Assembly (NCBI RefSeq): GCF_050389775.1
Contig: NZ_CP177144.1
Location: 2,046,001 to 2,110,000 of the forward strand
Reading direction: 5' to 3'
Source: Marinibacterium sp050389775
GTDB lineage: Bacteria; Pseudomonadota; Alphaproteobacteria; Rhodobacterales; Rhodobacteraceae
DNA: 64,000 nucleotides
A program made the translations under genes and the position numbers. This document shows positions 14,701 through 22,934 of this stretch, in pieces. The notes below the pieces were generated by a model. The model worked only from the letters and a program-made list of their open reading frames with translations. It searched no databases and was not told the origin of the DNA. How positions within the stretch are numbered: the first letter of the stretch is position 1; each line of letters opens with the position of its first letter.

Positions 14701-16680
14701 ATGACAGATCCGGTCACGAATGTAGAGATCGAGGATGTGCTGTCCTCGATCAGGCGGCTGGTTTCCGAAGAATCGCGCAAGCCTCTTGTGGCCGGGTCGG
14801 CCAAGGCGCCGGAGTCGCAGGATGATTCCACGGCGCGGACCGACAAGGCCGGAGGGCTGGCCGAGACCGGGACCAGGGACAAGCTGCAGGACCGGCTGGT
14901 CCTGACGCCGGCCCTGCGCGTGACCGATCCGGTGACGCCGCCGGCCGAGGCGGAAACGCCGATTGCAGCGGAAACGTCGTTTGAAGCGGAAACGCCGGAT
15001 GAGGGCGCGGCCGAAGCGCCGGCTGATCCGCTGGCCCGGGATACGGCCGGGGAAGATGCGCCTTTCGCCGGTGATGACGAAGTGACGGCCGGCGATGACG
15101 AGCCCACGACCGACGAGGAAACCGTCAACCGGCCCAACCCGGCAATGTCCTACGACCTGTCGATGCAGGAGCGCATGGCCGATACGCCGGAGGCCCCCGA
15201 GGCCCCCGAGGCCCTGCCGCTGAGGGCCTACGAACTGACCCCTCGTGAGCGCATGCCCGAGAGGGAGACCCGGGACGACGCGGATACCGTACGTGATTCC
15301 GCGCCCATCGTCCTGCATCCCGCGCCGCTGCGTTTGGATGCCGCCGAGGCTCCCGCGCCGCAACGCCCTGAGGCCGCGTCCGATGCGGTGGATACGGCGC
15401 CTGAAGTGGCGGATGCCGACCGAGCGCGTGCCGAAGAGCTGAATGTCGAAGAGCTGATCGCCGAGGAATTTCCTGCCGACGGAGCAGCCGCCGACACAGC
15501 GGTTTCGGATGATGTTCCGACCGAAGACCTCTCGATTGACGAAGCGCTGGCCGGCGAAATGCTGGTTGACGATGGCCTGGCTGGCGTCCCCCCGGGCGAC
15601 GAAGCTCAGGCCGATGCCCCCCCGGCCGATGGCGACCTGACCGATAACGACCTGACCGACGAGGCGGCTGCCGACGCGGCCATGGCCTCGGCCGAACGGC
15701 TGGCTGCCGAAGAGGAAGAGCTGGATCGCTATTGCCGCCTGGCCGGTGACGATGAGCCCGACGAGGACGATTGGGCCGGGTCCGGCTTGCCGTCCCCGAC
15801 CGGGGACGTCGCGCAGCCCACGGACGCCGCCACGGCCGAGGTCCTGGGCCCGCAGGAGCCGCGCCATGTCACGCCCAGCCGGGTGACCCGCGAGGAACGC
15901 GGCCCGGCACCGTCGCAGCTTTACACGCCCTTCGCCGCATCCGTGGCCCGGCCCGACCCCACCGCTGAAACGGCGGACAGCGGGGCAGGGGCCGAACCGA
16001 TGGTCCTGCGCCCGGACCTGCCCGATCCTTCGGCCGAATTGGTCAGCGATGCGGCGCTTGCAAACGCGCCCGACATGTCGGCCGATGACCTGCCCGATGC
16101 CGAGCCGGGCGCCGAAAGCTGGACCCCGGCCGAGGCCCGCGCCTTTGTAGTGGCCGCCTCCAGCGAAGCCTCTGCGACCACCGACACCGAGGCCGATGTG
16201 CCCACCGCCGGTGCTCCGGCGATGCAGGGCGCCCCCCTGGCCCCGGACGAAACCGATGCCCTTCTGGCCAGCGCCGCCGATGCGATCGACGCGCTGCAGG
16301 CCAAGATCGCCGCGCTTGAGGCCCAGCTGGCCGCCGGTCAGCCCGCGCCGATGCCGGCCGCGGTGGATGACACCGAAGACGAACCCGAACTGCCCGAAAG
16401 CAACGTGACCCAGGGCCATTGGCAGCCCCGGGCGGACGAGGTCAGCGACGAAGAGGCTGCGGCCGAGGCGGCGGACGCCCTGCGCGAGGCACAGGCGGCC
16501 AATGCCGACATCTTTGGCACCGAAGAGGCTGTGCTGGACGAGGACAGCCTGCGGGAGCTGGTGATCGACATGGTGCGCGAGGAATTGCAGGGCGCCCTCG
16601 GCGAGCGGATCACCCGCAACGTGCGCAAGCTGGTCCGGCGCGAGATCCATCGCGCCCTGGCCGCCCAGGACCTGGATTGA
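14701..16680 (+). CDS. Very long acidic PopZ-like (DUF2497-type) protein
   Basis: A protein of 659 residues. The N-terminal segment IEDVLSSIRRLVSEES (about residues 10-25) matches the start of DUF2497/PopZ proteins. The C-terminal LRELVIDMVREELQGALGE plus RITRNVRKLVRREIHRAL (about 616-655) resembles their oligomerisation helices. Between them lie about 590 residues of low-complexity Ala/Asp/Glu/Pro sequence that is probably disordered, with a repeated YDLSMQERM / YELTPRERM motif near residues 151 and 177. Caulobacter PopZ, a polar scaffold, is about 177 residues. The gene follows tolC, the usual DUF2497 place. The polar-organiser role is inference. Confidence 0.6.
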   Translation: MTDPVTNVEIEDVLSSIRRLVSEESRKPLVAGSAKAPESQDDSTARTDKAGGLAETGTRDKLQDRLVLTPALRVTDPVTPPAEAETPIAAETSFEAETPDEGAAEAPADPLARDTAGEDAPFAGDDEVTAGDDEPTTDEETVNRPNPAMSYDLSMQERMADTPEAPEAPEALPLRAYELTPRERMPERETRDDADTVRDSAPIVLHPAPLRLDAAEAPAPQRPEAASDAVDTAPEVADADRARAEELNVEELIAEEFPADGAAADTAVSDDVPTEDLSIDEALAGEMLVDDGLAGVPPGDEAQADAPPADGDLTDNDLTDEAAADAAMASAERLAAEEEELDRYCRLAGDDEPDEDDWAGSGLPSPTGDVAQPTDAATAEVLGPQEPRHVTPSRVTREERGPAPSQLYTPFAASVARPDPTAETADSGAGAEPMVLRPDLPDPSAELVSDAALANAPDMSADDLPDAEPGAESWTPAEARAFVVAASSEASATTDTEADVPTAGAPAMQGAPLAPDETDALLASAADAIDALQAKIAALEAQLAAGQPAPMPAAVDDTEDEPELPESNVTQGHWQPRADEVSDEEAAAEAADALREAQAANADIFGTEEAVLDEDSLRELVIDMVREELQGALGERITRNVRKLVRREIHRALAAQDLD

Positions 16681-16804
16681 TCCTCGGGGCAGGGGCTGTT
16701 GCAGGCCCTGCCATTTGGCCCGGTCACCCGGTCATAACCGACCAACGTACATCACGCGCAGACCGATGGGCTGCGGCGGATATCCTGCCGCTTTGATATG
16801 GCGA

Positions 16805-16952
16805 ATGGCCCCGCAACGGGCGGATGGTTCGGATGATGTCAGGAAGCGCCCCGCAACGGGCGGATGGTCCGGTTGATGTCAGGAAACGCCCCGCAAAGGG
16901 CGGATGGTCCGGTTGATGTAGGGAATGGCCCGGCAAGGGCCCGCTGGTCCGG
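16805..16952. repeat. 40-bp tandem repeat, about 3.7 copies
   Basis: Copies begin near 16805, 16845, 16885 and 16925. Each contains CCCCGCAACGGGCGGATGGT or a close variant, followed by GGTTGATGTCAGGA. The first three copies are nearly identical and the last is decayed. It fills most of the 490-bp gap after the PopZ-like gene; no coding sequence is seen in that gap. Confidence 0.85.
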
Positions 16953-17115
16953 CGTCTGCCGTCCACCCGGCGCATTCCGCAAACCCATCGTGTCCCCGGC
17001 CATCGCCGGATCACGCTTCACCCGCGCGACATAATCGCCCTTGATCCCGCCCAAGGCAGATCGCCCGGTTCAGGTCATGGCAGGGCATTCGCGACGTCAC
17101 GTCACAAATGGGGCG

Positions 17116-17158
17116 TGAAAAACGAACGACGCGCCCGAATGGGGCGCGTCGTTCGTTT
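17116..17158 (-). terminator. Strong bidirectional terminator
   Basis: A perfect 17-bp stem (17120-17136 with 17142-17158, core ACGAACGACGCGCCC) has a 5-nt loop. On the minus strand it ends in a T-run, which terminates the small gene at 17172-17495. On the plus strand it ends in TTCGTTTTGG. Confidence 0.85.
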
Positions 17159-17171
17159 TGGTCCGTTCGGA

Positions 17172-17495
17172 TCAGGCCGCCTGGGCCTGGGCCTCTGCGG
17201 CATGGCGGCGTTCGCTTTCCTCGCGGGACAATGCGACCGAGGTCCGCACACCCTTTGACACGAACTCCATCAACCCCGAGACAACCCGTTCGTTGGGGTC
17301 GATCCCGGCGCAGGTCAGAACTTCACGACCATCGCGCGAGCGCGCCCAACGGGCAATCTGCTCGGGGCCATTGCCATATTTCTTGTCGTCGGCAATGGCG
17401 TCGTCCAAGGCAGCAAGCACCACTGCCGCGAACAATTTTCGGGCACGGTTGCCTTGCTCGTTGTTAAAGGCCGTGCCGTCAACGAAATCTCTCAT
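17172..17495 (-). CDS. Small conserved rhodobacterial protein (DUF6280-like)
   Basis: A protein of 107 residues without a signal peptide or membrane helix. It begins MRDFVDGTAFNNEQGNRA and is mostly helical and charged, with IARWARSRDGREVLTCAGID and a C-terminal SREESERRHAAEAQAQAA. It reads like a short protein conserved across Rhodobacterales that I recall as DUF6280; that name is from memory. The start has a good Shine-Dalgarno (AAGGA, about 7 nt upstream), the gene has its own strong terminator, and it is divergent from efp. No function is known to me. Confidence 0.75.
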   Translation of the reverse strand: MRDFVDGTAFNNEQGNRARKLFAAVVLAALDDAIADDKKYGNGPEQIARWARSRDGREVLTCAGIDPNERVVSGLMEFVSKGVRTSVALSREESERRHAAEAQAQAA

Positions 17496-17652
17496 CTCGT
17501 TTTCCTTGTTTTTCTTGCTCTTGTGTTTTCGGCGTGGCGCCCCTTATGACGAATGCGGACCGATTCGGATACCGCCTTTTCGCATACCTTCCATGCAAGC
17601 CGTGCATAACTTGTTTCGACCACCAGATGGGACGCCGGTTGGTTTCGTCGCC

Positions 17653-17681
17653 TTGTCACACCGTTGCACCGGAGATATAGG
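17653..17681 (+). promoter_or_regulatory. Candidate sigma70-type promoter of efp
   Basis: TTGTCA (17653-17658) and TATAGG (17676-17681) are separated by 17 bp and lie 42 bp before the efp start codon. Confidence 0.55.
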
Positions 17682-17723
17682 GGGCCGAAACAGGCCATCA
17701 ACCGTTCATAAAGGTTTTATGTC

Positions 17724-18287
17724 ATGCCGAAGATCAATGGCAACGAGATCAGGCCGGGCAACGTTCTGGAGCACAACGGCGGGCTCTGGGCCGCCGTCAA
17801 GGTCGACCACGTCAAGCCCGGCAAGGGCGGCGCCTTCGCCCAGGTCGAGCTGCGCAACCTGCGCAACGGCTCCAAGCTGAACGAACGCTTCCGCTCCGCC
17901 GACAAGGTCGAACGTGTCCGTCTGGAACAGAAGGACCAGCAGTTCCTCTACGAGAATGACGGCATGCTCGTCTTCATGGACGCCGAGACCTACGACCAGA
18001 TCGAGCTGCCCGCCGATCTGCTGGGCGAACGCCGGCCCTTCCTGCAGGACGGCATGACCATCGTCGTGGAATTCTACGACGCCGAGGCGCTCAACGCGAC
18101 GCTGCCGCAAAAGGTCACCTGCAAGGTCGTCGAGACCGAGCCGGTCGTCAAAGGCCAGACCGCGGCCAACAGCTTCAAGCCGGCCGTGCTGGACAATGGC
18201 GTCAAGGTCATGGTCCCGCCCTTCGTGGGCCAGGACGAGGACATCATCGTCAACACCGAGACGATGGAATACGCCGAACGCGCCTGA
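17724..18287 (+). CDS. efp: Elongation factor P
   Basis: A protein of 187 residues, the normal EF-P length, with three beta-barrel domains. EF-P relieves ribosome stalling at polyproline stretches. The tip loop of domain I reads KPGKGGAF with Lys34, the residue that other bacteria lysylate. The C-terminal OB domain contains NGVKVMVPPFVGQDEDIIVNTE in pieces typical of the family. No modifying genes (epmA, epmB) are adjacent. A short hairpin, GGGTCC / GGACCC at 18296-18311, follows the stop. Confidence 0.97.
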   Translation: MPKINGNEIRPGNVLEHNGGLWAAVKVDHVKPGKGGAFAQVELRNLRNGSKLNERFRSADKVERVRLEQKDQQFLYENDGMLVFMDAETYDQIELPADLLGERRPFLQDGMTIVVEFYDAEALNATLPQKVTCKVVETEPVVKGQTAANSFKPAVLDNGVKVMVPPFVGQDEDIIVNTETMEYAERA

Positions 18288-18353
18288 ACGGGCCCGGGTC
18301 CAATGGGACCCAGGCCGGGGCAGGGTGGGCCACCTCCGGCCCGCGCCGCGCTC

Positions 18354-18381
18354 CTGCTTCTTTCTCTTTGAAAATATCCGG
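18354..18381 (-). repeat. Dispersed 3'-flank element, subfamily A, copy 1
   Basis: Read on the minus strand it starts CCGGATATTTTC and ends AGAGAAAGAAGCAG (28 bp). It is identical to the copy at 23688-23715. It lies 8 bp beyond the stop codon of the minus-strand ABC gene. Confidence 0.85.
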
Positions 18382-18389
18382 CATGACGG

Positions 18390-19331
18390 TCACGCCCCAC
18401 GGGACGTGGCCGTTTCCTTGTCCGGTCGCGGCAGGGCCACGTCGCGGAGCAATTCGAACTTTACCCGGGTCGCGCTGATCAGCCGGTAGAAGGCGATCAT
18501 GAAGCTCGTCGGCCCCTGCAGCCGCGCCAGCCCCATTGTCGCGGCCACCACGGTGCCCACGTCGGTCGTGCCGTTCAGAACGGCCCAGCCGCCGAGCAGC
18601 AGCACCCCCACCGTGCCTGCGCCGTTGATCAGGCTCAGCACGAACTTGGTCGACAGCTTCCACAGGAACATCTGCCGGCGCGTGTCGTAGATCTCGTCGA
18701 AGCCCCGCAGCACCTCGGCGCTTTCGCGGGCCAGGTCGGTGTCGACGATGTCGCGCGTGGCCCGGCGCAGCACCCGCACGCGCTCGGCCACGAAACGGTT
18801 GACCACCCGCTGGGTCGTCAGCACCAGGATCACCTGCGGCGCCACGATCATCAGGGCGATCAGGCCCAGCACCGGCTGGGCCGTGGCGATGTACCCCACG
18901 ACCGACACCATCGTGCCGATCTGCACGACCGGCTCGGAAAAGGCGCTGCCGGCGAACTTGCCCAGCTCCTCGGCTTCGGCCGACACCATCGTCGTCACCG
19001 TGCCCGCGCCCAGCTCATGCGCCGGCCCGCCGCCCACGGCATCGCCATAGATGCGCCGGCGCAACCGCCGGATCACGTCTTCGCCCAGCAGGTTCGACAG
19101 GAACCCCAGCGCCCATTTCAGCCCGAGGCTCAGCACGATCACCCCCAGCATCTCGGCGCAGAGCCGGATCAGCACCTGCTGCGAGATCTGGTCGTCGGTC
19201 AGCTCGTTGATGATGTCCTTCTGGTAGGACAAGGGCACCGCGGCCAGCGCCGCGATGGCCACCGACAGCAGGATCAGAATCACTTGCCGCCGCCCGCTCA
19301 CCCGCCAGATCGCGGCATACATGTCCCACAT
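18390..19331 (-). CDS. ABC transporter membrane domain protein without ATPase domain
   Basis: A protein of 313 residues starting MWDMYAAIWRVSGRRQ. The reading frame is open further upstream, but those codons look non-coding. It has the six-helix exporter fold of ABC type IV systems: VILILLSVAIAALAAVPLSY, GVIVLSLGLKWALGFLSNL, later APQVILVLTTQRVVNRFVAE and GTVGVLLLGGWAVLNGTTDVG. The protein ends at the point where a nucleotide-binding domain would begin (FELLRDVALP), and no ATPase lies downstream. Either it pairs with an ATPase encoded elsewhere or it has another role. It is divergent from the caspase-like gene. Confidence 0.75.
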   Translation of the reverse strand: MWDMYAAIWRVSGRRQVILILLSVAIAALAAVPLSYQKDIINELTDDQISQQVLIRLCAEMLGVIVLSLGLKWALGFLSNLLGEDVIRRLRRRIYGDAVGGGPAHELGAGTVTTMVSAEAEELGKFAGSAFSEPVVQIGTMVSVVGYIATAQPVLGLIALMIVAPQVILVLTTQRVVNRFVAERVRVLRRATRDIVDTDLARESAEVLRGFDEIYDTRRQMFLWKLSTKFVLSLINGAGTVGVLLLGGWAVLNGTTDVGTVVAATMGLARLQGPTSFMIAFYRLISATRVKFELLRDVALPRPDKETATSRGA

Positions 19332-19510
19332 CGGGCGCCCTCCCGGTCCGGTTTCACCCCGTTTCTCCCCGGATTCCTGCCCCTTGCCGGCCGCAAGGGC
19401 AAGATCACCGCCCTGCAAACGGCCCCGGCCCGCTGCCGAAAGGTGACAGGCGGGGGCGGGCTCGTGTAGCGTTCAAGGATCGCCGTTTGCGAAGTTGATA
19501 CGAGGTGACC

Positions 19511-20962
19511 ATGGTGCCTGTCCGTTTCACCCTCCTGTGCCTGTCCCTGGTGATGGGCCTGTGCATCGGCCTGGTCCCGGCGGGCCCGGCCATGGCCAAG
19601 CGGCTGGCCCTGGTGGTCGGCATCGACGGCTATCGCAACGTTCCGGTCCTGCAAAAGGCGCGCAACGATGCCCGGGCGGTGGGCCAGGCGCTGCAGGCCT
19701 CGGGTTTTGACGTGCTCAGCGGCATCGACGTCTCGCGCCGCGACTTCTTCATCCTGCTCAACGATTTCTACAACCGGGTCAGCCCGGGGGACGAGGTGGT
19801 CTTTTTCTTCGCCGGGCACGGCGTGCTGCTTGATGGCCGCAACCGCCTGCTGCCCGCCGACGTGCCCGTCGTGTCGCCGGGCAACGAGACCCTGCTGGCC
19901 TATGAAAGCCTGGCCGCCGACGAGATCCTCGACGAGATCCAGCGGCGCGGTGCGCGCGTCAGCTTTCTGATCCTGGATGCCTGCCGCAACAATCCCTTCC
20001 CGCAATCGGGTCAGCGCAGCGTCGGCGGGGCCCGGGGCCTGGGCCGGATGGATGCCCCCGAAGGCGCCTTCATCCTCTATTCCGCCGGCACCGGCCAGAC
20101 CGCGCTGGACCGGCTGTCGAATGCGGACAGCGATCCCAATTCGGTCTTTACCCGCGCGCTCCTGCCTTTGATGTCCGAACCGGGCCTGGGCCTGCATGAC
20201 ATCGCCCGCCAGGTCCGCAACGAGGTGCGCGCCATGGCCCGCAGCGTGAACCATGACCAGTTCCCGGCCTATTACGACCAGCTGTCGGGGGATTTCTTCG
20301 TGCGCCAGCCGGCCGATCGCGGGGCCTTTACCATCAGCACCGCGCCCGCCACGGCCGACGCCCCGCCGCAGATCCCCGAGACCCAGGCCGTGCCGCCCGT
20401 GGGCGACCCCTGTTCCGGGGCGGTCGGCCATTGGGAGGTGATCGCATCGAGCAGCAGCGCATCGGTCTTCGAACTCTACATCGAACGTTACAAGGCCTGC
20501 CCGATGTTCGTGGCCCTGGCCACCGAACGGATCGAACAGCTGAAGGGCCCCTCAACGCCCACCAATGAGGCGCCGGCTCTGCCGGACACGACCATGGCCG
20601 CCGCGTCATCGTCGGGCGCGCTGCCATCCGTCGGGGTTGGCGTGGGTGTCGCCGCGGGGGCCATCGCCCCGGCTCAACCGGCCCCGGGCACGTCGCCCGT
20701 CCGGCCGGCCGCCGTGCCGGCCCCGGTCGTCACGCCGGTGCCCCAGGTCACCCCCAGCCCGGTGCCCTCGGGGGATGTCTGTTTCGATCTCTGGTACCAG
20801 CGTAACGCGATCTTCCACGATTACGGCTATTGCTTTCAGACCGACAAGGCCAAGCAGTATTTCGACGTGTCGTCCTGCAAGACCCGCTCGCCCAATCTCA
20901 ACGCCTTCGACCTGACCCGGGTCGAGACCATCCGCGCCCGCGAAAGGGCCTCGGGATGTTAG
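19511..20962 (+). CDS. Secreted caspase-like (peptidase C14) protein with C-terminal YARHG-like domain
   Basis: A protein of 483 residues. The ATG is preferred over an upstream GTG because GAGG sits about 6 nt before it. A signal peptide (about residues 1-28, ending GPAMA) is followed by a caspase p20 domain: RLALVVGIDGYRN, VVFFFAGHG with catalytic His103, and FLILDACRNNPF with catalytic Cys158. A Pro/Ala-rich linker (about 275-415) leads to a C-terminal domain with FDLWYQRNAIFHDYGYCF, similar to the YARHG domain. A role in envelope proteolysis is inferred. Its stop overlaps the start of the next gene by 7 bp. Confidence 0.85.
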   Translation: MVPVRFTLLCLSLVMGLCIGLVPAGPAMAKRLALVVGIDGYRNVPVLQKARNDARAVGQALQASGFDVLSGIDVSRRDFFILLNDFYNRVSPGDEVVFFFAGHGVLLDGRNRLLPADVPVVSPGNETLLAYESLAADEILDEIQRRGARVSFLILDACRNNPFPQSGQRSVGGARGLGRMDAPEGAFILYSAGTGQTALDRLSNADSDPNSVFTRALLPLMSEPGLGLHDIARQVRNEVRAMARSVNHDQFPAYYDQLSGDFFVRQPADRGAFTISTAPATADAPPQIPETQAVPPVGDPCSGAVGHWEVIASSSSASVFELYIERYKACPMFVALATERIEQLKGPSTPTNEAPALPDTTMAAASSSGALPSVGVGVGVAAGAIAPAQPAPGTSPVRPAAVPAPVVTPVPQVTPSPVPSGDVCFDLWYQRNAIFHDYGYCFQTDKAKQYFDVSSCKTRSPNLNAFDLTRVETIRARERASGC

Positions 20963-21795
20963 GCTATCTCGTGCGCGGGGCGCTGTTGCTGGGGCTGGCG
21001 GCCCCGGTCGCGGCCTCGGAGTGTACCGCCCGCGATTTCCTGGCCATGCCCCTGCCGCCGACCGAAGGCCGCCCGGCGGTGTCGGTCGCGCTTGAAACGG
21101 CCTATCCCGGGCTCTTTGTCGACGACGGCCAGGCCAGCGTCTACATGCCCGACGGGGCGACCGTGTTGCCCCTGGGCGATATGACCGGCCGGCCGCCGGC
21201 CCGGCTGCTGGAAACGCCGACAATCGTTGAACAATTTGCCTATCCCTATCCGCTGGCCTTCGATCTCGACGCCCGCCGCACGCCCTGGGTCGATCCCGGC
21301 CGCCCGCGCAACCCGGACTTCTTCGAGGCGCTCTATTTCTCGGCCCAGGCCGAGGCCGCCCGGTCGCTGCGAACGGTGACCTATGCGCCGACGGGCACGC
21401 GGTTCTACCTGACCGACAAGACCTGCGCGGCGACCCAGCTGGACGCGGCCCTGCAGGCCATTGCGGCGCAGGGCGTCGATTACGGCCGGTTCTTCCAATC
21501 GGTGGGAGGCAGTTTCAACTGGCGCCGGATCTCGGGCACCACACGGCTCAGCGCCCACAGCTTCGGCATCGCGCTCGACCTGAATGCCGAGCTTGGCGGC
21601 TATTGGCGCTGGTCGGGGGCCACGGCCGGGCAGGTCGGGGCCTATGACAACCAGATCCCCGAGGGCATCGTGTCGGCGCTGGAACGCCATGGCTTTGTCT
21701 GGGGCGGCAAGTGGCACCATTTCGACGGCATGCATTTCGAATACCGCCCCGAGCTGATCCTGCATGCCCGGTTGACCCGCGCCCCGCAGGGCTGA
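20956..21795 (+). CDS. Secreted M15-family (VanY-like) peptidase
   Basis: A protein of 279 residues with a signal peptide (about residues 1-19, ending VAASE). The C-terminal half carries the zinc motif of M15 D-Ala-D-Ala carboxypeptidases/L,D-endopeptidases: LSAHSFGIALDLN (His201, Asp208) and, further on, FVWGGKWHHFDGMHFEY with the third ligand His. Such enzymes trim peptidoglycan stem peptides. The start lies inside the caspase-like gene (7-bp overlap), so both are made together, presumably acting in the periplasm. The exact peptide bond cut is unknown. Confidence 0.85.
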   Translation: MLGYLVRGALLLGLAAPVAASECTARDFLAMPLPPTEGRPAVSVALETAYPGLFVDDGQASVYMPDGATVLPLGDMTGRPPARLLETPTIVEQFAYPYPLAFDLDARRTPWVDPGRPRNPDFFEALYFSAQAEAARSLRTVTYAPTGTRFYLTDKTCAATQLDAALQAIAAQGVDYGRFFQSVGGSFNWRRISGTTRLSAHSFGIALDLNAELGGYWRWSGATAGQVGAYDNQIPEGIVSALERHGFVWGGKWHHFDGMHFEYRPELILHARLTRAPQG

Positions 21796-21879
21796 GGCTT
21801 GTGTCACAGGGCTGTACCGTGGCCTTGAGGAATAAGCCGTGGTCCGAAGGGGCGGGCTTCACCCCGTGGCGCTGACTGG

Positions 21880-22050
21880 TGTGACCCGTGCCTCGCATGA
21901 CGGGGCCAAGCCCCGAGGCACTGAGCCGAAACCCGTAGGGTAGAGCCATGTCCCACAGGACTGGCTCACACCGCCCAGTTTTGACGCCTTGCCCCGAAGG
22001 CTCGCCTCTTGTCCCGCAAGTCCGGCCCATGCCCGGAAAACCGGCCCATT
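21880..22050. repeat. Degenerate minisatellite with about 20-bp period
   Basis: Similar units start near 21947, 21988, 22008 and 22028 (for example CTTGTCCCGCAAGTCCGGCC). The array lies between the convergent M15 peptidase and ygfZ. Units are diverged, so the borders are approximate. No gene is seen in the 281-bp gap. Confidence 0.5.
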
Positions 22051-22076
22051 CGAGGCAGGCCCTCGCGCCGTCCCCG

Positions 22077-22817
22077 TCAGGCTTGCTCCATCGTCACGCC
22101 CGCCGCGCCGGCCTGCATGCCGGGCTGGACGCGGTCGAAGCGCAGGTAGGCAATGCCCTGTCCGCCGGCCGAGGAAAACAGCGTGCCCACGGGCTTGTCT
22201 CCCGCCCGGATCTCGGTGCCCGGCTCGGCCTGGCCGTCGACCTGCACGGTGGCCAGCCCCTTGCGCAGCTCGGTCTTGTGCTTCATCCGCGCGGTGACCT
22301 CCTGGCCGACGTAACAGCCCTTGCGGAAATCCACCCCGTTCAGCCGTTCGAACCCGGCCTCCAGGATGTAGCTGTCGGGCGTCAGCTCGATCCCAGTCTC
22401 GGGGATGCAATGGGCCACGCGCAGGGCGGTCCAGTCGCTGCCGTCATCGGCCTCGGGCGCTTCGGTATAGGCCCGCCAGCCCAGGGCGGGGTGGCGCGGA
22501 TCGGCCAGGGCGCCGTCGGGTGCCGGGCCGGTGCCCCGCTGCACCTGCAGCCCGCTGTCACCGATGGTCACGTCGGCGCGCAGCTTGTACATGGCCAGCC
22601 GCCTGGCCAGCCCGTCGGCCAGCGGTTCGGCCACGTCCAGCAGGATGTCGTCGCCGGCCCGGGCCAGGAAGAAATCGGCCAGGTACTTGCCCTGGGGCGT
22701 CAGGATGGCGGCATAGACCAGCCCGTCATCCAGCCGGCGAATGTCATTGGTCACCAGGCCCTGCAGGAAATCCGCCGCATCGCGGCCCCCGATCCTGAGG
22801 ATGCGTCTGCTCGCCAT
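22077..22817 (-). CDS. ygfZ: YgfZ/GcvT-domain protein for iron-sulfur cluster maintenance
   Basis: A protein of 246 residues that reads as a YgfZ family member (folate-binding, related to GcvT and to mitochondrial IBA57). The family supports assembly or repair of [4Fe-4S] enzymes, including MiaB-type radical SAM proteins. The diagnostic motif KGCYVGQE with the essential Cys is present near residue 165, after a domain that starts ILRIGGRDAADFLQGLVTND. The start codon is preceded by an AAGGAGAG Shine-Dalgarno on the minus strand. It is divergent from the glycosyltransferase. Confidence 0.93.
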   Translation of the reverse strand: MASRRILRIGGRDAADFLQGLVTNDIRRLDDGLVYAAILTPQGKYLADFFLARAGDDILLDVAEPLADGLARRLAMYKLRADVTIGDSGLQVQRGTGPAPDGALADPRHPALGWRAYTEAPEADDGSDWTALRVAHCIPETGIELTPDSYILEAGFERLNGVDFRKGCYVGQEVTARMKHKTELRKGLATVQVDGQAEPGTEIRAGDKPVGTLFSSAGGQGIAYLRFDRVQPGMQAGAAGVTMEQA

Positions 22818-22934
22818 CTGTCTCTCCTTTGTTGGTCGTGGACGGCCCGGGGCCGGTCCATGGCGCCGGGGCGGGGCTGTCCATGGGGCACCACCCGGGC
22901 TGCGATCTTGTGTCTGGCGGCCTTTGATATAGGT

